Both the position numbers and the translations under genes were made by a program. This document shows, piece by piece, positions 7,169-14,234 of a stretch of DNA of 17,173 nt. The stretch comes from Methanomicrobiales archaeon (GTDB taxonomy: Archaea; Halobacteriota; Methanomicrobia; Methanomicrobiales; Methanoculleaceae): assembly GCA_012510295.1 (NCBI GenBank), contig JAAZID010000287.1, positions 1 to 17,173 of the forward strand, given 5' to 3'. How positions within the stretch are numbered: position 1 is the stretch's first letter; each line of letters opens with the position of its first letter. The notes under the pieces are model-generated. The model saw only the letters and a list, made by a program, of their open reading frames with translations, did no database searches and was not told the DNA's origin.

Positions 7169-7885
7169 ATGAAAGCTGTTATTCTAGCCGGCGGCAAGGG
7201 GAGGAGGCTTGAGCCCTACACGACCATCATTCCCAAACCCCTTATGCCGATCGGAGACAAGTCGATCCTTGAGATCATCCTCCGCCAGCTCCGGGAGCAC
7301 GGCATCCGGGATGTGACGATAGCAGTAGGGCACCTGGCCGAACTGATCATGGCGTTCTGCGGTGACGGGGGCCGATTCGGGCTCTCGATCACCTACTCAC
7401 GGGAGGAGAAACCGCTTGGAACCGCGGGATGCCTCGGGCTCATCAAGGGCGATCTCTCCGACCCGTTCCTGATGATGAACGGCGATGTCCTGACAACCCT
7501 GCCGTTCTCCGCGTTCATGGACTGCCATAACCGGAATGGAGCGGTCGCGACGATCGCCCTGAACAAACGAGATTATTTCATCGATTTCGGCATCGTGGAG
7601 ACCGACGGAGACGGAAATATCGTCGGATACACTGAAAAACCTGGGTTCGAGCACTACGTGAGCATGGGGGTCTATGCGTTCGATCCACGTGTTCTCGACT
7701 ACATCACGCCGTACGAGTACATCGACTTCCCTGATCTGATCCGTATCCTGCTCGCAGCGGGGGAGACTGTCAGGGCTTACACGTATGATGGCTACTGGCT
7801 GGATATCGGGCGGGTGGACGATTATCAGGAGGCAAACAGTGAGATGTCACCGTTTTATGGGGCATCGGGCGCCGGAGGTGGTTGA
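7169..7885 (+). CDS. Sugar-phosphate nucleotidyltransferase
   Basis: A 238-residue NTP_transferase enzyme expected to activate a sugar-1-phosphate with an NTP. The signature loop LAGGKGRRL is at residues 6-14, the KPLMPIGDK phosphate-binding part at 23-31, GTAG at 84-87, and the metal-binding MMNGDVL with Asp106. The second half contains GFEHYVSMGVYAF and YWLDIGRVDDY, both typical. It has no left-handed beta-helix acetyltransferase domain and no CBS domains, unlike the longer PtmE form of legionaminate loci. It starts one base after the LegB stop, so the message is shared. Most likely it supplies the nucleotide sugar that LegB uses, a GDP- or UDP-activated hexosamine; the base and sugar cannot be decided from sequence. 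Confidence 0.92.
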   Translation: MKAVILAGGKGRRLEPYTTIIPKPLMPIGDKSILEIILRQLREHGIRDVTIAVGHLAELIMAFCGDGGRFGLSITYSREEKPLGTAGCLGLIKGDLSDPFLMMNGDVLTTLPFSAFMDCHNRNGAVATIALNKRDYFIDFGIVETDGDGNIVGYTEKPGFEHYVSMGVYAFDPRVLDYITPYEYIDFPDLIRILLAAGETVRAYTYDGYWLDIGRVDDYQEANSEMSPFYGASGAGGG

Positions 7886-7886
7886 G

Positions 7887-9029
7887 GTGGTATGGAAGAT
7901 TCCACTCTCCGATATCGCTATGGGGCGCGAGGAGGACGAGGCGGTCCGCGATGTCCTGCGGTCGCGGTGGCTCTCCATGGGGCCGGTGACGGAGGAGTTT
8001 GAGGCGGCGTTTGCCCGGTATCTTGGGGTGAAACATGCGTTTGCCGTCTCGAACGGGACCGCGGCGCTGCACATCGCTCACGCCGTACTCGGCATCGGTA
8101 GCGGCGACGAGGTCATAACACCGTCGCTCACGTTCGTCGCGACAGCGAACTCGATCCTCTACTGCGGTGCAAAACCGATCTTTGCCGATATCAGGGGTAA
8201 TAACGACCTGAACATTTCGTGGGAAGAGGTTGCGGCAAAGATCTCGGAGAAGACGCAGGCGATCACCGTCGTCCACTACGGGGGGTATGCCTGCGATATG
8301 CGGCCGATCATGGAGATCGCCCACGACCACGATCTCCGGGTCATTGAGGATGCGGCGCATGCGATAGGCGCAACGTACAGGGGGCAGAGGTGCGGGACGA
8401 TCGGAGATATCGGGTGTTTCAGTTTTTTTGCGAACAAGAACCTCTCTACCGGCGAAGGCGGCATGATCGTGACCGACGACGATCTGCTCGCTGAGAAGAT
8501 CCGGACGATGCGTTCGCACGGCATGACCACGCTGACGTGGGACCGGCACCGTGGGCATAGTTCAAGTTACGATGTCGTCGATCTCGGCTACAACTACCGG
8601 ATGTGCGAGGTCGCATCCGCGCTCGGCATCGTCCAGCTCCGGCACCTGGAGCAGAAGAACGAACGGAGGCGGCAGATCGTCGACCGGTATAGGAAGACGC
8701 TCGCCGGGATCGAAGGTATAACATGCCCGTTCGGCGGAAAAACCAACGGTGTGTCCTCCTATCATATCTTCCCGGTCATCCTTTCTGCGGATCTCCCACG
8801 GATCGGTTTTCAGGGTGCACTGAAGAAACGGGGCATCCAGACGAGCGTTCACTATCCTCCGGTTCATCTCTTCACCTACTACCGGAGGCTGCTCGGGGAT
8901 ACGCGGGGGTCACTTCCGAAGACCGAGTTCGTCGGGGAGCACGAGGTGACACTGCCGCTCTACCCCGGGATGACCGACGATGATGCCGATTACATCTGCA
9001 CCGCCATTGAGGGGGCTGTCTCCAGGTAG
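7887..9029 (+). CDS. DegT/DnrJ/EryC1/StrS sugar aminotransferase
   Basis: A 380-residue PLP-dependent enzyme that should transfer an amino group from glutamate to the C4 keto group made by LegB. Seen are SNGTAALH at residues 55-62, EDAAHA with Asp155 contacting the PLP ring, and the PLP lysine Lys184 in FFANKNLSTGEGG. The RSHGMTTLTWDRHRGH block and GYNYRM are typical of ArnB/perosamine-synthase-like members rather than of LegC, whose lysine motif differs. I chose GTG at 7887 because GGAGGTG at 7874-7880 sits six bases ahead and the conserved WKIPLSD begins right after it; the longer frame from 7785 lies inside the previous gene. The previous stop is one base away, so the genes are coupled. 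Confidence 0.92.
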   Translation: MVWKIPLSDIAMGREEDEAVRDVLRSRWLSMGPVTEEFEAAFARYLGVKHAFAVSNGTAALHIAHAVLGIGSGDEVITPSLTFVATANSILYCGAKPIFADIRGNNDLNISWEEVAAKISEKTQAITVVHYGGYACDMRPIMEIAHDHDLRVIEDAAHAIGATYRGQRCGTIGDIGCFSFFANKNLSTGEGGMIVTDDDLLAEKIRTMRSHGMTTLTWDRHRGHSSSYDVVDLGYNYRMCEVASALGIVQLRHLEQKNERRRQIVDRYRKTLAGIEGITCPFGGKTNGVSSYHIFPVILSADLPRIGFQGALKKRGIQTSVHYPPVHLFTYYRRLLGDTRGSLPKTEFVGEHEVTLPLYPGMTDDDADYICTAIEGAVSR

Positions 9030-9038
9030 GCGGTAAGG

Positions 9039-9668
9039 GTGTTCGCCGACCTGCACGTCCATACCCGGTGTTCCCGGGACTCGCTCATGGATCCTGCGAA
9101 GGTCGTCAGGGTTGCCCGGAAGCGGGGGCTTGCCGCTATAGCGGTGACAGATCACGGGACCATCCGGGGAGGCTTTCTCGCCCGGGAGGCGAGTCGGGGC
9201 GAGGACGTTACGGTGATCGTCGGTGCGGAGATCCGGACGGAGTACGGCGACGTCATCGGCCTGTTCCTTGAGGAAGAGGTTGTGGCGCGGAGGTTCGACG
9301 ACGTGGTCTCTGAGATCCGTGCCCAGGGCGGTCTTGCGGTTCTGGCGCACCCCTACCGCCAATATCCGTTTCCCGGGCGCCTTGCAGGGAAAGTGGATCT
9401 CATCGAGGGGTTCAACAGCAGGTCGCGCCCATCTGCTAACGTCCGCTCGATGAGGCTTTCGCGCACCTGCAGGAAGAAGACGATCGGTGGGAGCGATGCG
9501 CACACGTACGCGGAGATAGGGAGGGGCGTGACGATCTTTGGCGGGGATGATATCGAGGAAGCGCTCCGGGCCGGACTGACCGTCGGGGGCGGGCGGGAGT
9601 CAAACTACTATCTTGTTCATGCCCTGAGCTGCGGCATTGAGCGTTTGAGAGGGTTTGCCGGAATCTGA
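9039..9668 (+). CDS. PHP-domain metal-dependent phosphoesterase
   Basis: A 209-residue stand-alone PHP protein, expected to hydrolyse a phosphoester with two or three bound metals in the cytoplasm. Metal ligands follow the family order: His6 and His8 (DLHVHT), Asp38-His39 (VTDHGT), Glu64 (GAEIRT), His104 (AHPYRQ), then Asp153 and His155 (GSDAHT). It starts at GTG nine bases after the aminotransferase stop, with GGTAAGG just before it, and is the last gene of the operon; the convergent flippase gene ends 17 bases beyond. Its position suggests it acts on a sugar phosphate or a phospho-linked glycan intermediate. It is too short to be a polymerase-associated PHP. Substrate unknown. Confidence 0.9.
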   Translation: MFADLHVHTRCSRDSLMDPAKVVRVARKRGLAAIAVTDHGTIRGGFLAREASRGEDVTVIVGAEIRTEYGDVIGLFLEEEVVARRFDDVVSEIRAQGGLAVLAHPYRQYPFPGRLAGKVDLIEGFNSRSRPSANVRSMRLSRTCRKKTIGGSDAHTYAEIGRGVTIFGGDDIEEALRAGLTVGGGRESNYYLVHALSCGIERLRGFAGI

Positions 9669-9685
9669 GTGCTCCCCTCCCGCCA

Positions 9686-11170
9686 TCACCGCCTGTTCAG
9701 GCGCCGGAGCGCGATACGCCCGAGCAGAGGCGTGATCATACCGGAGATCTCGATTTTGTCTGACGGCGTCAGCACCGCCCGGTAGACGTATGCGCCATAC
9801 AGGCCGGTTAAGGCTGCCGCAAGCGCGTACGGGTGAAGAACGCCCTGCAACAGGAAGAAGGCGAGGAGGAATATGGTGACCACCCCGAAGGTTTTTGCGA
9901 TCATCACGGACTCGATCCGCACATCAAAGACGCGGTGGAGCACGTTGAGTATCAGCACCGCGAGCAGGGTGCACGATATGGCCGTACCAGCGGCTGCGCC
10001 TGTTATCCCGAAGAGGGGAATGAGCACCAGGTCGAGGGCGACGTTTGCCCCCGCGACCAGGATATTTACCTGCGAGGAGAGCCCCGGCCGGTTCATGGCA
10101 CTGAGGGAGGGGCCGACGGAGGATACCGCCCCAAAGACGATCATCCCATAGATGAGGACGATGAAGGCGGGCACGGCTGGCAGATAGGAGGGGCCGAAGA
10201 GGATCTCGATGATCGTCCCGGCGAGATAGATAAGGACAAGGCCCATCATTGAGAGGAGGGCGAGGCAGTACCTGATCGATCTGTTTATGACAGCCTCAAC
10301 GGCGCTCGTGAGACCCTTGCTGTAGTACTCCGAGATCGCCGGGTAGTTGACCGTGGAGATCGAGCCCGGGAGCGAGAGGAAGGCCACCCGGGCGATCATG
10401 ATCGCGACTGCGTACCGGCCGACGTCGGTCTCCGTCAGCAGGTAGCCGATGAGGAGGGTGTCGGTGTAGGTGTTCACCAGGTAGATCGCGCTCGCGATGA
10501 AGACCCTGCTCCCGAACGCGAGCATCTTCTCCGTCGTCTCCCGGTGGTTGAGGGTCGAGGGGCGGAAGTGCGGGTGGACGACCGTTGCGACGAAAGCGAG
10601 CGTCCCGATCTCGGTAAGCAGTAGTGCCGCCACTGCACCCGCCGGGCCGAAACCCGCGAGAATGAAGACCACTGCCAGAACGACCAGGAGGATCGAGCGG
10701 ATGATGAACCGGAACGAGTAGGATCGCATCTCCCGCAGACCGTTCAGGAGGCCGAGAAGGGTCGTGTTCAGGATCGAGAGCGGCACGGCAAGTGCGGTGA
10801 TCCGGATGAGATCGGAGAGTTCGGGGATCGAGAAAAGCGCTGCAATCTCTCCTGAGAAGAGGAAGAGGACGAGGCCGGCCATGGTCCCGAGCAGGAGCCC
10901 ATTGACGACCCCGGCGGTGACGACGGCATCCCGCCGCTCCCGGTCGGTCTTGTAGTCGGCCACGTACTTCACGACCGTCTCCGGGATACCGAGGCCGGCA
11001 ACCAGTGTGGATACCGTAAAGATGGTCAGTGTCAGGGTATACAGCCCGAAGTCTCCCGGGCCGAGCCAGCGGCTCAGCAGGATATTCAGGAGGAACCCTG
11101 ATCCGAGGGTGACGATCTGGCTGGCGAATACCCAGCTGACATCAGATGCGAACTTCGTAGACTCCTTCAT
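9686..11170 (-). CDS. Wzx-like polysaccharide flippase
   Basis: A 494-residue integral membrane protein of the MOP superfamily (MATE/Wzx), expected to move lipid-linked oligosaccharide across the cytoplasmic membrane. The N-terminus (SDVSWVFASQIVTLGSGF, then LLSRWLGPGDFGLYTLTLT) is the classic flippase start, and about twelve to fourteen hydrophobic segments follow, with a short basic cytoplasmic tail RRLNRR. I chose ATG at 11170: a frame-extending GTG at 11206 lies only seven bases past the TATA box at 11213-11220, so it would precede the transcription start expected near 11190. This leaves a leader of about 20 bases. It faces the end of the glycan operon and shares a promoter region with the radical SAM gene. 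Confidence 0.92.
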   Translation of the reverse strand: MKESTKFASDVSWVFASQIVTLGSGFLLNILLSRWLGPGDFGLYTLTLTIFTVSTLVAGLGIPETVVKYVADYKTDRERRDAVVTAGVVNGLLLGTMAGLVLFLFSGEIAALFSIPELSDLIRITALAVPLSILNTTLLGLLNGLREMRSYSFRFIIRSILLVVLAVVFILAGFGPAGAVAALLLTEIGTLAFVATVVHPHFRPSTLNHRETTEKMLAFGSRVFIASAIYLVNTYTDTLLIGYLLTETDVGRYAVAIMIARVAFLSLPGSISTVNYPAISEYYSKGLTSAVEAVINRSIRYCLALLSMMGLVLIYLAGTIIEILFGPSYLPAVPAFIVLIYGMIVFGAVSSVGPSLSAMNRPGLSSQVNILVAGANVALDLVLIPLFGITGAAAGTAISCTLLAVLILNVLHRVFDVRIESVMIAKTFGVVTIFLLAFFLLQGVLHPYALAAALTGLYGAYVYRAVLTPSDKIEISGMITPLLGRIALRRLNRR

Positions 11171-11212
11171 GCCGATCAGGCCTGACGTAATGGCGGTATG
11201 GTGCACTGCCGG

Positions 11213-11220
11213 TATTTATA
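11213..11220 (-). promoter_or_regulatory. TATA box for the flippase gene
   Basis: On the minus strand TATAAATA is followed by CCGGCAGTGC. Transcription would begin near 11190, about 20 bases before the ATG at 11170. This placement is the main reason for rejecting the earlier GTG start. Confidence 0.6.
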
Positions 11221-11328
11221 CAGTTCTCCGGGTTCGCGCCAGCGCATGAGAGCCCCGGGGATTTCGGGCATACCGAAGAACCTACAGCCTCCGCACTGCC
11301 TGGTGCGTATGGATAGGCGGTATGGTGG

Positions 11329-11344
11329 CCATATCGCGATGTGG
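11329..11344. repeat. 16-base near-perfect palindrome, candidate operator
   Basis: CCATATCGCGATGTGG is symmetric except for one T/G pair on each side of the central ATCGCGAT. It lies midway between two divergent promoters, 109 bases from the flippase TATA box and 89 bases from the radical SAM one, as a dimeric regulator site might. Confidence 0.35.
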
Positions 11345-11432
11345 TGTCTGAAGATGTCTCCGGGATATGGGGGTATACCACCTCTTCAAATTCGTTGCAG
11401 GATGTTGAGATCACAGCACTGCCTGCAAAAAG

Positions 11433-11439
11433 TATATAA
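11433..11439 (+). promoter_or_regulatory. TATA box for the radical SAM gene
   Basis: TATATAA within AAAAGTATATAAGG; the A-rich bases ahead fit a TFB recognition element. Transcription should start near 11460, giving a leader of roughly a dozen bases before the ATG at 11473. A GCACTGCC word ends ten bases upstream of it. Confidence 0.6.
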
Positions 11440-11472
11440 GGCCACCCTGCTATAGGGGCTTTCGCGGTAGCC

Positions 11473-12669
11473 ATGACTAAGATATTCCTCTGCACCAACG
11501 GGTGCGTCGAGGGGCAACTCAGGACAAAACTCGTCGAGAGATATCTGGACACCCATACCCAGGATCTTCACGTGACCTCGGAGATAAACGATGCAGACAC
11601 TGTTCTCTTTTATGCTTGCGGGCTGACCAACGAGAAGGAGAGTCACTCCCTGGATTCCATCAGGGAGCTTAGAGGGAAGATGCAACCGGATGCTGAACTC
11701 ATCGTATGGGGATGCCTTGCAAAACAGAATCCCCGGGCGTTCGCGGGAGTTTACGAAGGACAGCTCATCGGCCCGCTGGACACTGATTTCTTCACCTCCC
11801 TCCCGGGCGCAAACGCCATCTCCCTGGACACAATCGATCATTCGGCTGCCGAGAACGAACTGACAACCATGGCTCCTCCCAGTATCTGCGGCTGCAACGG
11901 CATCGATCTCGTTACCCGGGTACGCCTCCTCTATAAGCGTGGGATAGACCTTTTCAGCTCACGGGGGGTGAAACGTTCGCCGGTTTACTATATTCCCATC
12001 GCAGTCGGGTGTACCGGGCACTGCACCTACTGCAGCGAGCGCCCGGCGTTCGGGAACACCATTCACAGCCGCCCGATAGAGCAGATTATCCTGGAATTCC
12101 GGGGCGCGATGAAACGGGGTCACACCCGATTTTCGCTCGTTGCAACAGATCTCGGGAGTTACGGTGCCGATATCGGCTGCCGGCTTCCCGATCTTCTCGA
12201 TGAGATGCTTGGTGCCGATCCATCGGGCAACTGCTCGTTCATCCTCAACCAGATCGAACCGCACCATTTCGAGGCGATCTATGAAGGGATGGAGCCCGTC
12301 TTTGATTCGGGAACGATCGAGATGGTGATGTCCCCCGTGCAGTCGGGGAGCGATCGGATCCTGAAACTCATGGGCCGACACTACACCGCCGGGCAATGGA
12401 AGGCACTGATGCTGGACATCCACCGGAACCATCCCGGGATCCGACTGAACACCCAGTTCATGGTGGGGTTCCCGACTGAGACGGAGGAAGATTTTGCCGC
12501 GACGCTGGATCTCCTCGACCCCCCGTTCCAGCTCGATGAACTTCATATCTTCAGGTTCTCTCCGAGGCCGTTTGTTCCCGCTGCCCGTCTCCCGGACCAG
12601 GTTCCCGAGGGGGTCAAAGAGGCGCGGGCCGAACGCCTGCTCAGCAGGTATGCAAGGAACTGCATATAA
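11473..12669 (+). CDS. Radical SAM protein, methylthiotransferase-like, no TRAM domain
   Basis: A 398-residue protein with the layout of the MiaB/RimO/MtaB methylthiotransferases. The N-terminal UPF0004-type domain has Cys11 (CTNGC), Cys49 (FYACGLTNEKE) and Cys81 (VWGCLAKQNP), the three ligands expected for a second 4Fe-4S cluster. The radical SAM domain has CTGHCTYC at residues 180-187, which binds the SAM cluster, and later family blocks SPVQSGSDRILKLMGRHY and NTQFMVGFPTETEEDF. The chain stops soon after FRFSPRPFVPA, with only about 40 residues, so the C-terminal RNA-binding TRAM domain of about 60 residues is missing. Extra cysteines occur at 7, 139 and 141. The gene has its own promoter and sits among glycan genes. 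It may modify a tRNA or protein, or a sugar, by sulfur insertion; the target is unknown. Confidence 0.88.
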   Translation: MTKIFLCTNGCVEGQLRTKLVERYLDTHTQDLHVTSEINDADTVLFYACGLTNEKESHSLDSIRELRGKMQPDAELIVWGCLAKQNPRAFAGVYEGQLIGPLDTDFFTSLPGANAISLDTIDHSAAENELTTMAPPSICGCNGIDLVTRVRLLYKRGIDLFSSRGVKRSPVYYIPIAVGCTGHCTYCSERPAFGNTIHSRPIEQIILEFRGAMKRGHTRFSLVATDLGSYGADIGCRLPDLLDEMLGADPSGNCSFILNQIEPHHFEAIYEGMEPVFDSGTIEMVMSPVQSGSDRILKLMGRHYTAGQWKALMLDIHRNHPGIRLNTQFMVGFPTETEEDFAATLDLLDPPFQLDELHIFRFSPRPFVPAARLPDQVPEGVKEARAERLLSRYARNCI

Positions 12670-12767
12670 TGGATAGATGCGGAGGAAACCCGGCGGCGAT
12701 TCATCTCCGCTCCGACAGAAAACAGTCATAGTCAGCGCAGAATCACCTTTCAAGGGATGATTACGGC

Positions 12768-14234
12768 ATGATCTGGAACATAGCACACACAGGGATCCTC
12801 GTGGTACTCGTGATCTGCGTGGGTATGATGGCGTTTGGATGGCTTGATCAGGACGGCAACGGCCATGCCTCCCGGATCCCCAGGGGCGGCAGCATACTGA
12901 TCGCCGCACACGACAGCCCGACAGAGTCGAAGATGGTCGCGGACTACCTCTGTGCCGGCGCTGCCGATGAGATCGAGATCCAGAATGCACTCAATGCCTT
13001 CGGAAGCGCCGGCGGCACGGTCACCCTGGCCCGGGGCACCTTTTACCTCAGTGGGGATCTGGAGATCCCGGGTAGCGTCATCTTCCAGGGAGGGGGGCCT
13101 GATGTCACCAGGCTCGAGTGGTCTTCCGGTATCATGCGGTGCCGGGAGGTACAGGACATTCTGCTCCGGGACTTCACGACCACCGGAACAGGTGCGGTCT
13201 TCATCCAGAACTGCGACCGCGTGAAAGTCCACAACGTCACGGCGACCGTCGACAACTCCCGGTGGGGCGGGGCGTTCACGCTCTGGGTCTCAAGTGACAT
13301 CATGGAGGATATCGAGTTTGTCAACTGCAGGGCTATCGACTGTGGGAGGATGGGATTCATGAACGACGGCGACGGGTCACCAAGGCTCATCCGGGATATC
13401 CGCTATATCGACTGCGAAGCCATCAACTCCGGGCGGGATTCGAGGTTTTCCCCTTACGGGGAGTGGGTGACCGGTTTTGCCATAGCGGAGAACAACCATC
13501 TTGCGGATACAATTCTCGTCGGCTGCGTGGCCGAGGGCTCGTTTGAGTCCGGTTTTCACACCGAAGATGTTCCGGAGGTTACGAACCTGGTTTTTGAGAA
13601 CTGCATAAGCCGTTACAACGGCCAGAAATCGGACAGTTTCTACAACCCGTCGGAGAATACGCATGGCCTCCACTTCGGCTCCGGGTACTGGGTGCAGGGA
13701 GAAACCATGCTTTCTGACTGCATCTCCGAAGGTAACGGGAACGCGGGTTTCTCTGTGGGCCCGGGCGTCAGCCTCTATAACTGCACCGACGACGGGTCGG
13801 CGGTGGGGTTCCGTCTGGTCGATACGCGTGATGTCTATCTGGAGGACTGCACCAGCCTGAATGCAGGCGCGTACGCGGTCTATGCGCTTGAAGCGGAGAA
13901 CGTCACGACGAAACACCTGCAGATGATCGACCCCGGCGGCGTCGATGGGAACGGAGCATTCTTCGGCACCGCTGCACACCCGGTCACCACCAGTCGGTTT
14001 GATGTCGTCGGCAGGTGCAGCGAGGAGATCCGCGCAATCTATGGTGAGGGATGCCGTGATCTCATATTCACAGGCGTTGTCCGGGCGGATCACCCTGAAC
14101 CGGTGTTCATCAAGAGGGGTGATGGTCTCGATACCACCGGGCTTGAGATCCGGTCCGGGTCGATGAATCCAGCCCGAAACAGTACAAACCCACTGAGAGA
14201 CCTTCTGGTGAGGATTATTTTGATGTTCATATGA
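12768..14234 (+). CDS. Membrane-anchored right-handed beta-helix protein
   Basis: 488 residues. A single hydrophobic segment at about residues 8-25 with a short N-terminal lead looks like a signal anchor, placing the rest outside the cell. From residue 45 comes the pectate-lyase-like opening (AADEIEIQNALNAF, GGTVTLARGTFYLSG), then a parallel beta-helix whose coils repeat a pattern such as VNCRAIDCG, IDCEAINSG, ENCISRYNG, SDCISEGNG, YNCTDDGS and EDCTSLNAG, one Cys per coil. Several N-glycosylation sequons are present (NVT twice, NCT, NST). The fold is found in polysaccharide lyases, epimerases and adhesins; no catalytic residues can be assigned. The ATG is preceded by AGGGATGA. A TATA-like ATATAAT overlaps the previous stop at 12664-12670. 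Its stop overlaps the next start (ATGA). A paralogue begins at 15669. Confidence 0.88.
   Translation: MIWNIAHTGILVVLVICVGMMAFGWLDQDGNGHASRIPRGGSILIAAHDSPTESKMVADYLCAGAADEIEIQNALNAFGSAGGTVTLARGTFYLSGDLEIPGSVIFQGGGPDVTRLEWSSGIMRCREVQDILLRDFTTTGTGAVFIQNCDRVKVHNVTATVDNSRWGGAFTLWVSSDIMEDIEFVNCRAIDCGRMGFMNDGDGSPRLIRDIRYIDCEAINSGRDSRFSPYGEWVTGFAIAENNHLADTILVGCVAEGSFESGFHTEDVPEVTNLVFENCISRYNGQKSDSFYNPSENTHGLHFGSGYWVQGETMLSDCISEGNGNAGFSVGPGVSLYNCTDDGSAVGFRLVDTRDVYLEDCTSLNAGAYAVYALEAENVTTKHLQMIDPGGVDGNGAFFGTAAHPVTTSRFDVVGRCSEEIRAIYGEGCRDLIFTGVVRADHPEPVFIKRGDGLDTTGLEIRSGSMNPARNSTNPLRDLLVRIILMFI
13254..13293 (+). repeat. 40-base identical block shared by the two beta-helix genes
   Basis: This stretch, encoding NSRWGGAFTLWVS, is identical base for base with 16152-16191 in the second beta-helix gene, third codon positions included. 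Flanking sequence is similar but carries silent and replacement differences, so the genes are paralogues that may exchange sequence. Confidence 0.8.

Larger units (their letters stand above)
11171..11472. other. Divergent intergenic region with repeated words, no gene
   Basis: About 300 bases between the flippase and the radical SAM gene. It holds a TATA box for each direction, the word GCACTGCC three times (11203-11210, 11293-11300, 11416-11423), GGCGGTATGGTG twice (11192-11203, 11316-11327), and a 16-base near-palindrome at 11329-11344. No coding frame or RNA gene seems credible in it. Confidence 0.6.

Noticed and set aside
7785..7886. Upstream start extending the aminotransferase into the nucleotidyltransferase gene
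   Set aside because: Extra residues are the shifted reading of the previous gene; GTG at 7887 has a well-placed GGAGGTG.
7770..8558. 262-residue minus-strand open frame across the nucleotidyltransferase/aminotransferase junction
   Set aside because: Overlaps two well-supported genes completely and reads as Arg/Pro-rich shadow.
11171..11206. GTG at 11206 as start of the flippase
   Set aside because: Only seven bases past the TATA box, hence upstream of the expected transcription start; the conserved N-terminus begins after ATG at 11170.
11959..12990. 343-residue minus-strand open frame across the radical SAM and beta-helix genes
   Set aside because: Spans two supported plus-strand genes and their spacer with no motif; shadow of GC-rich codons.
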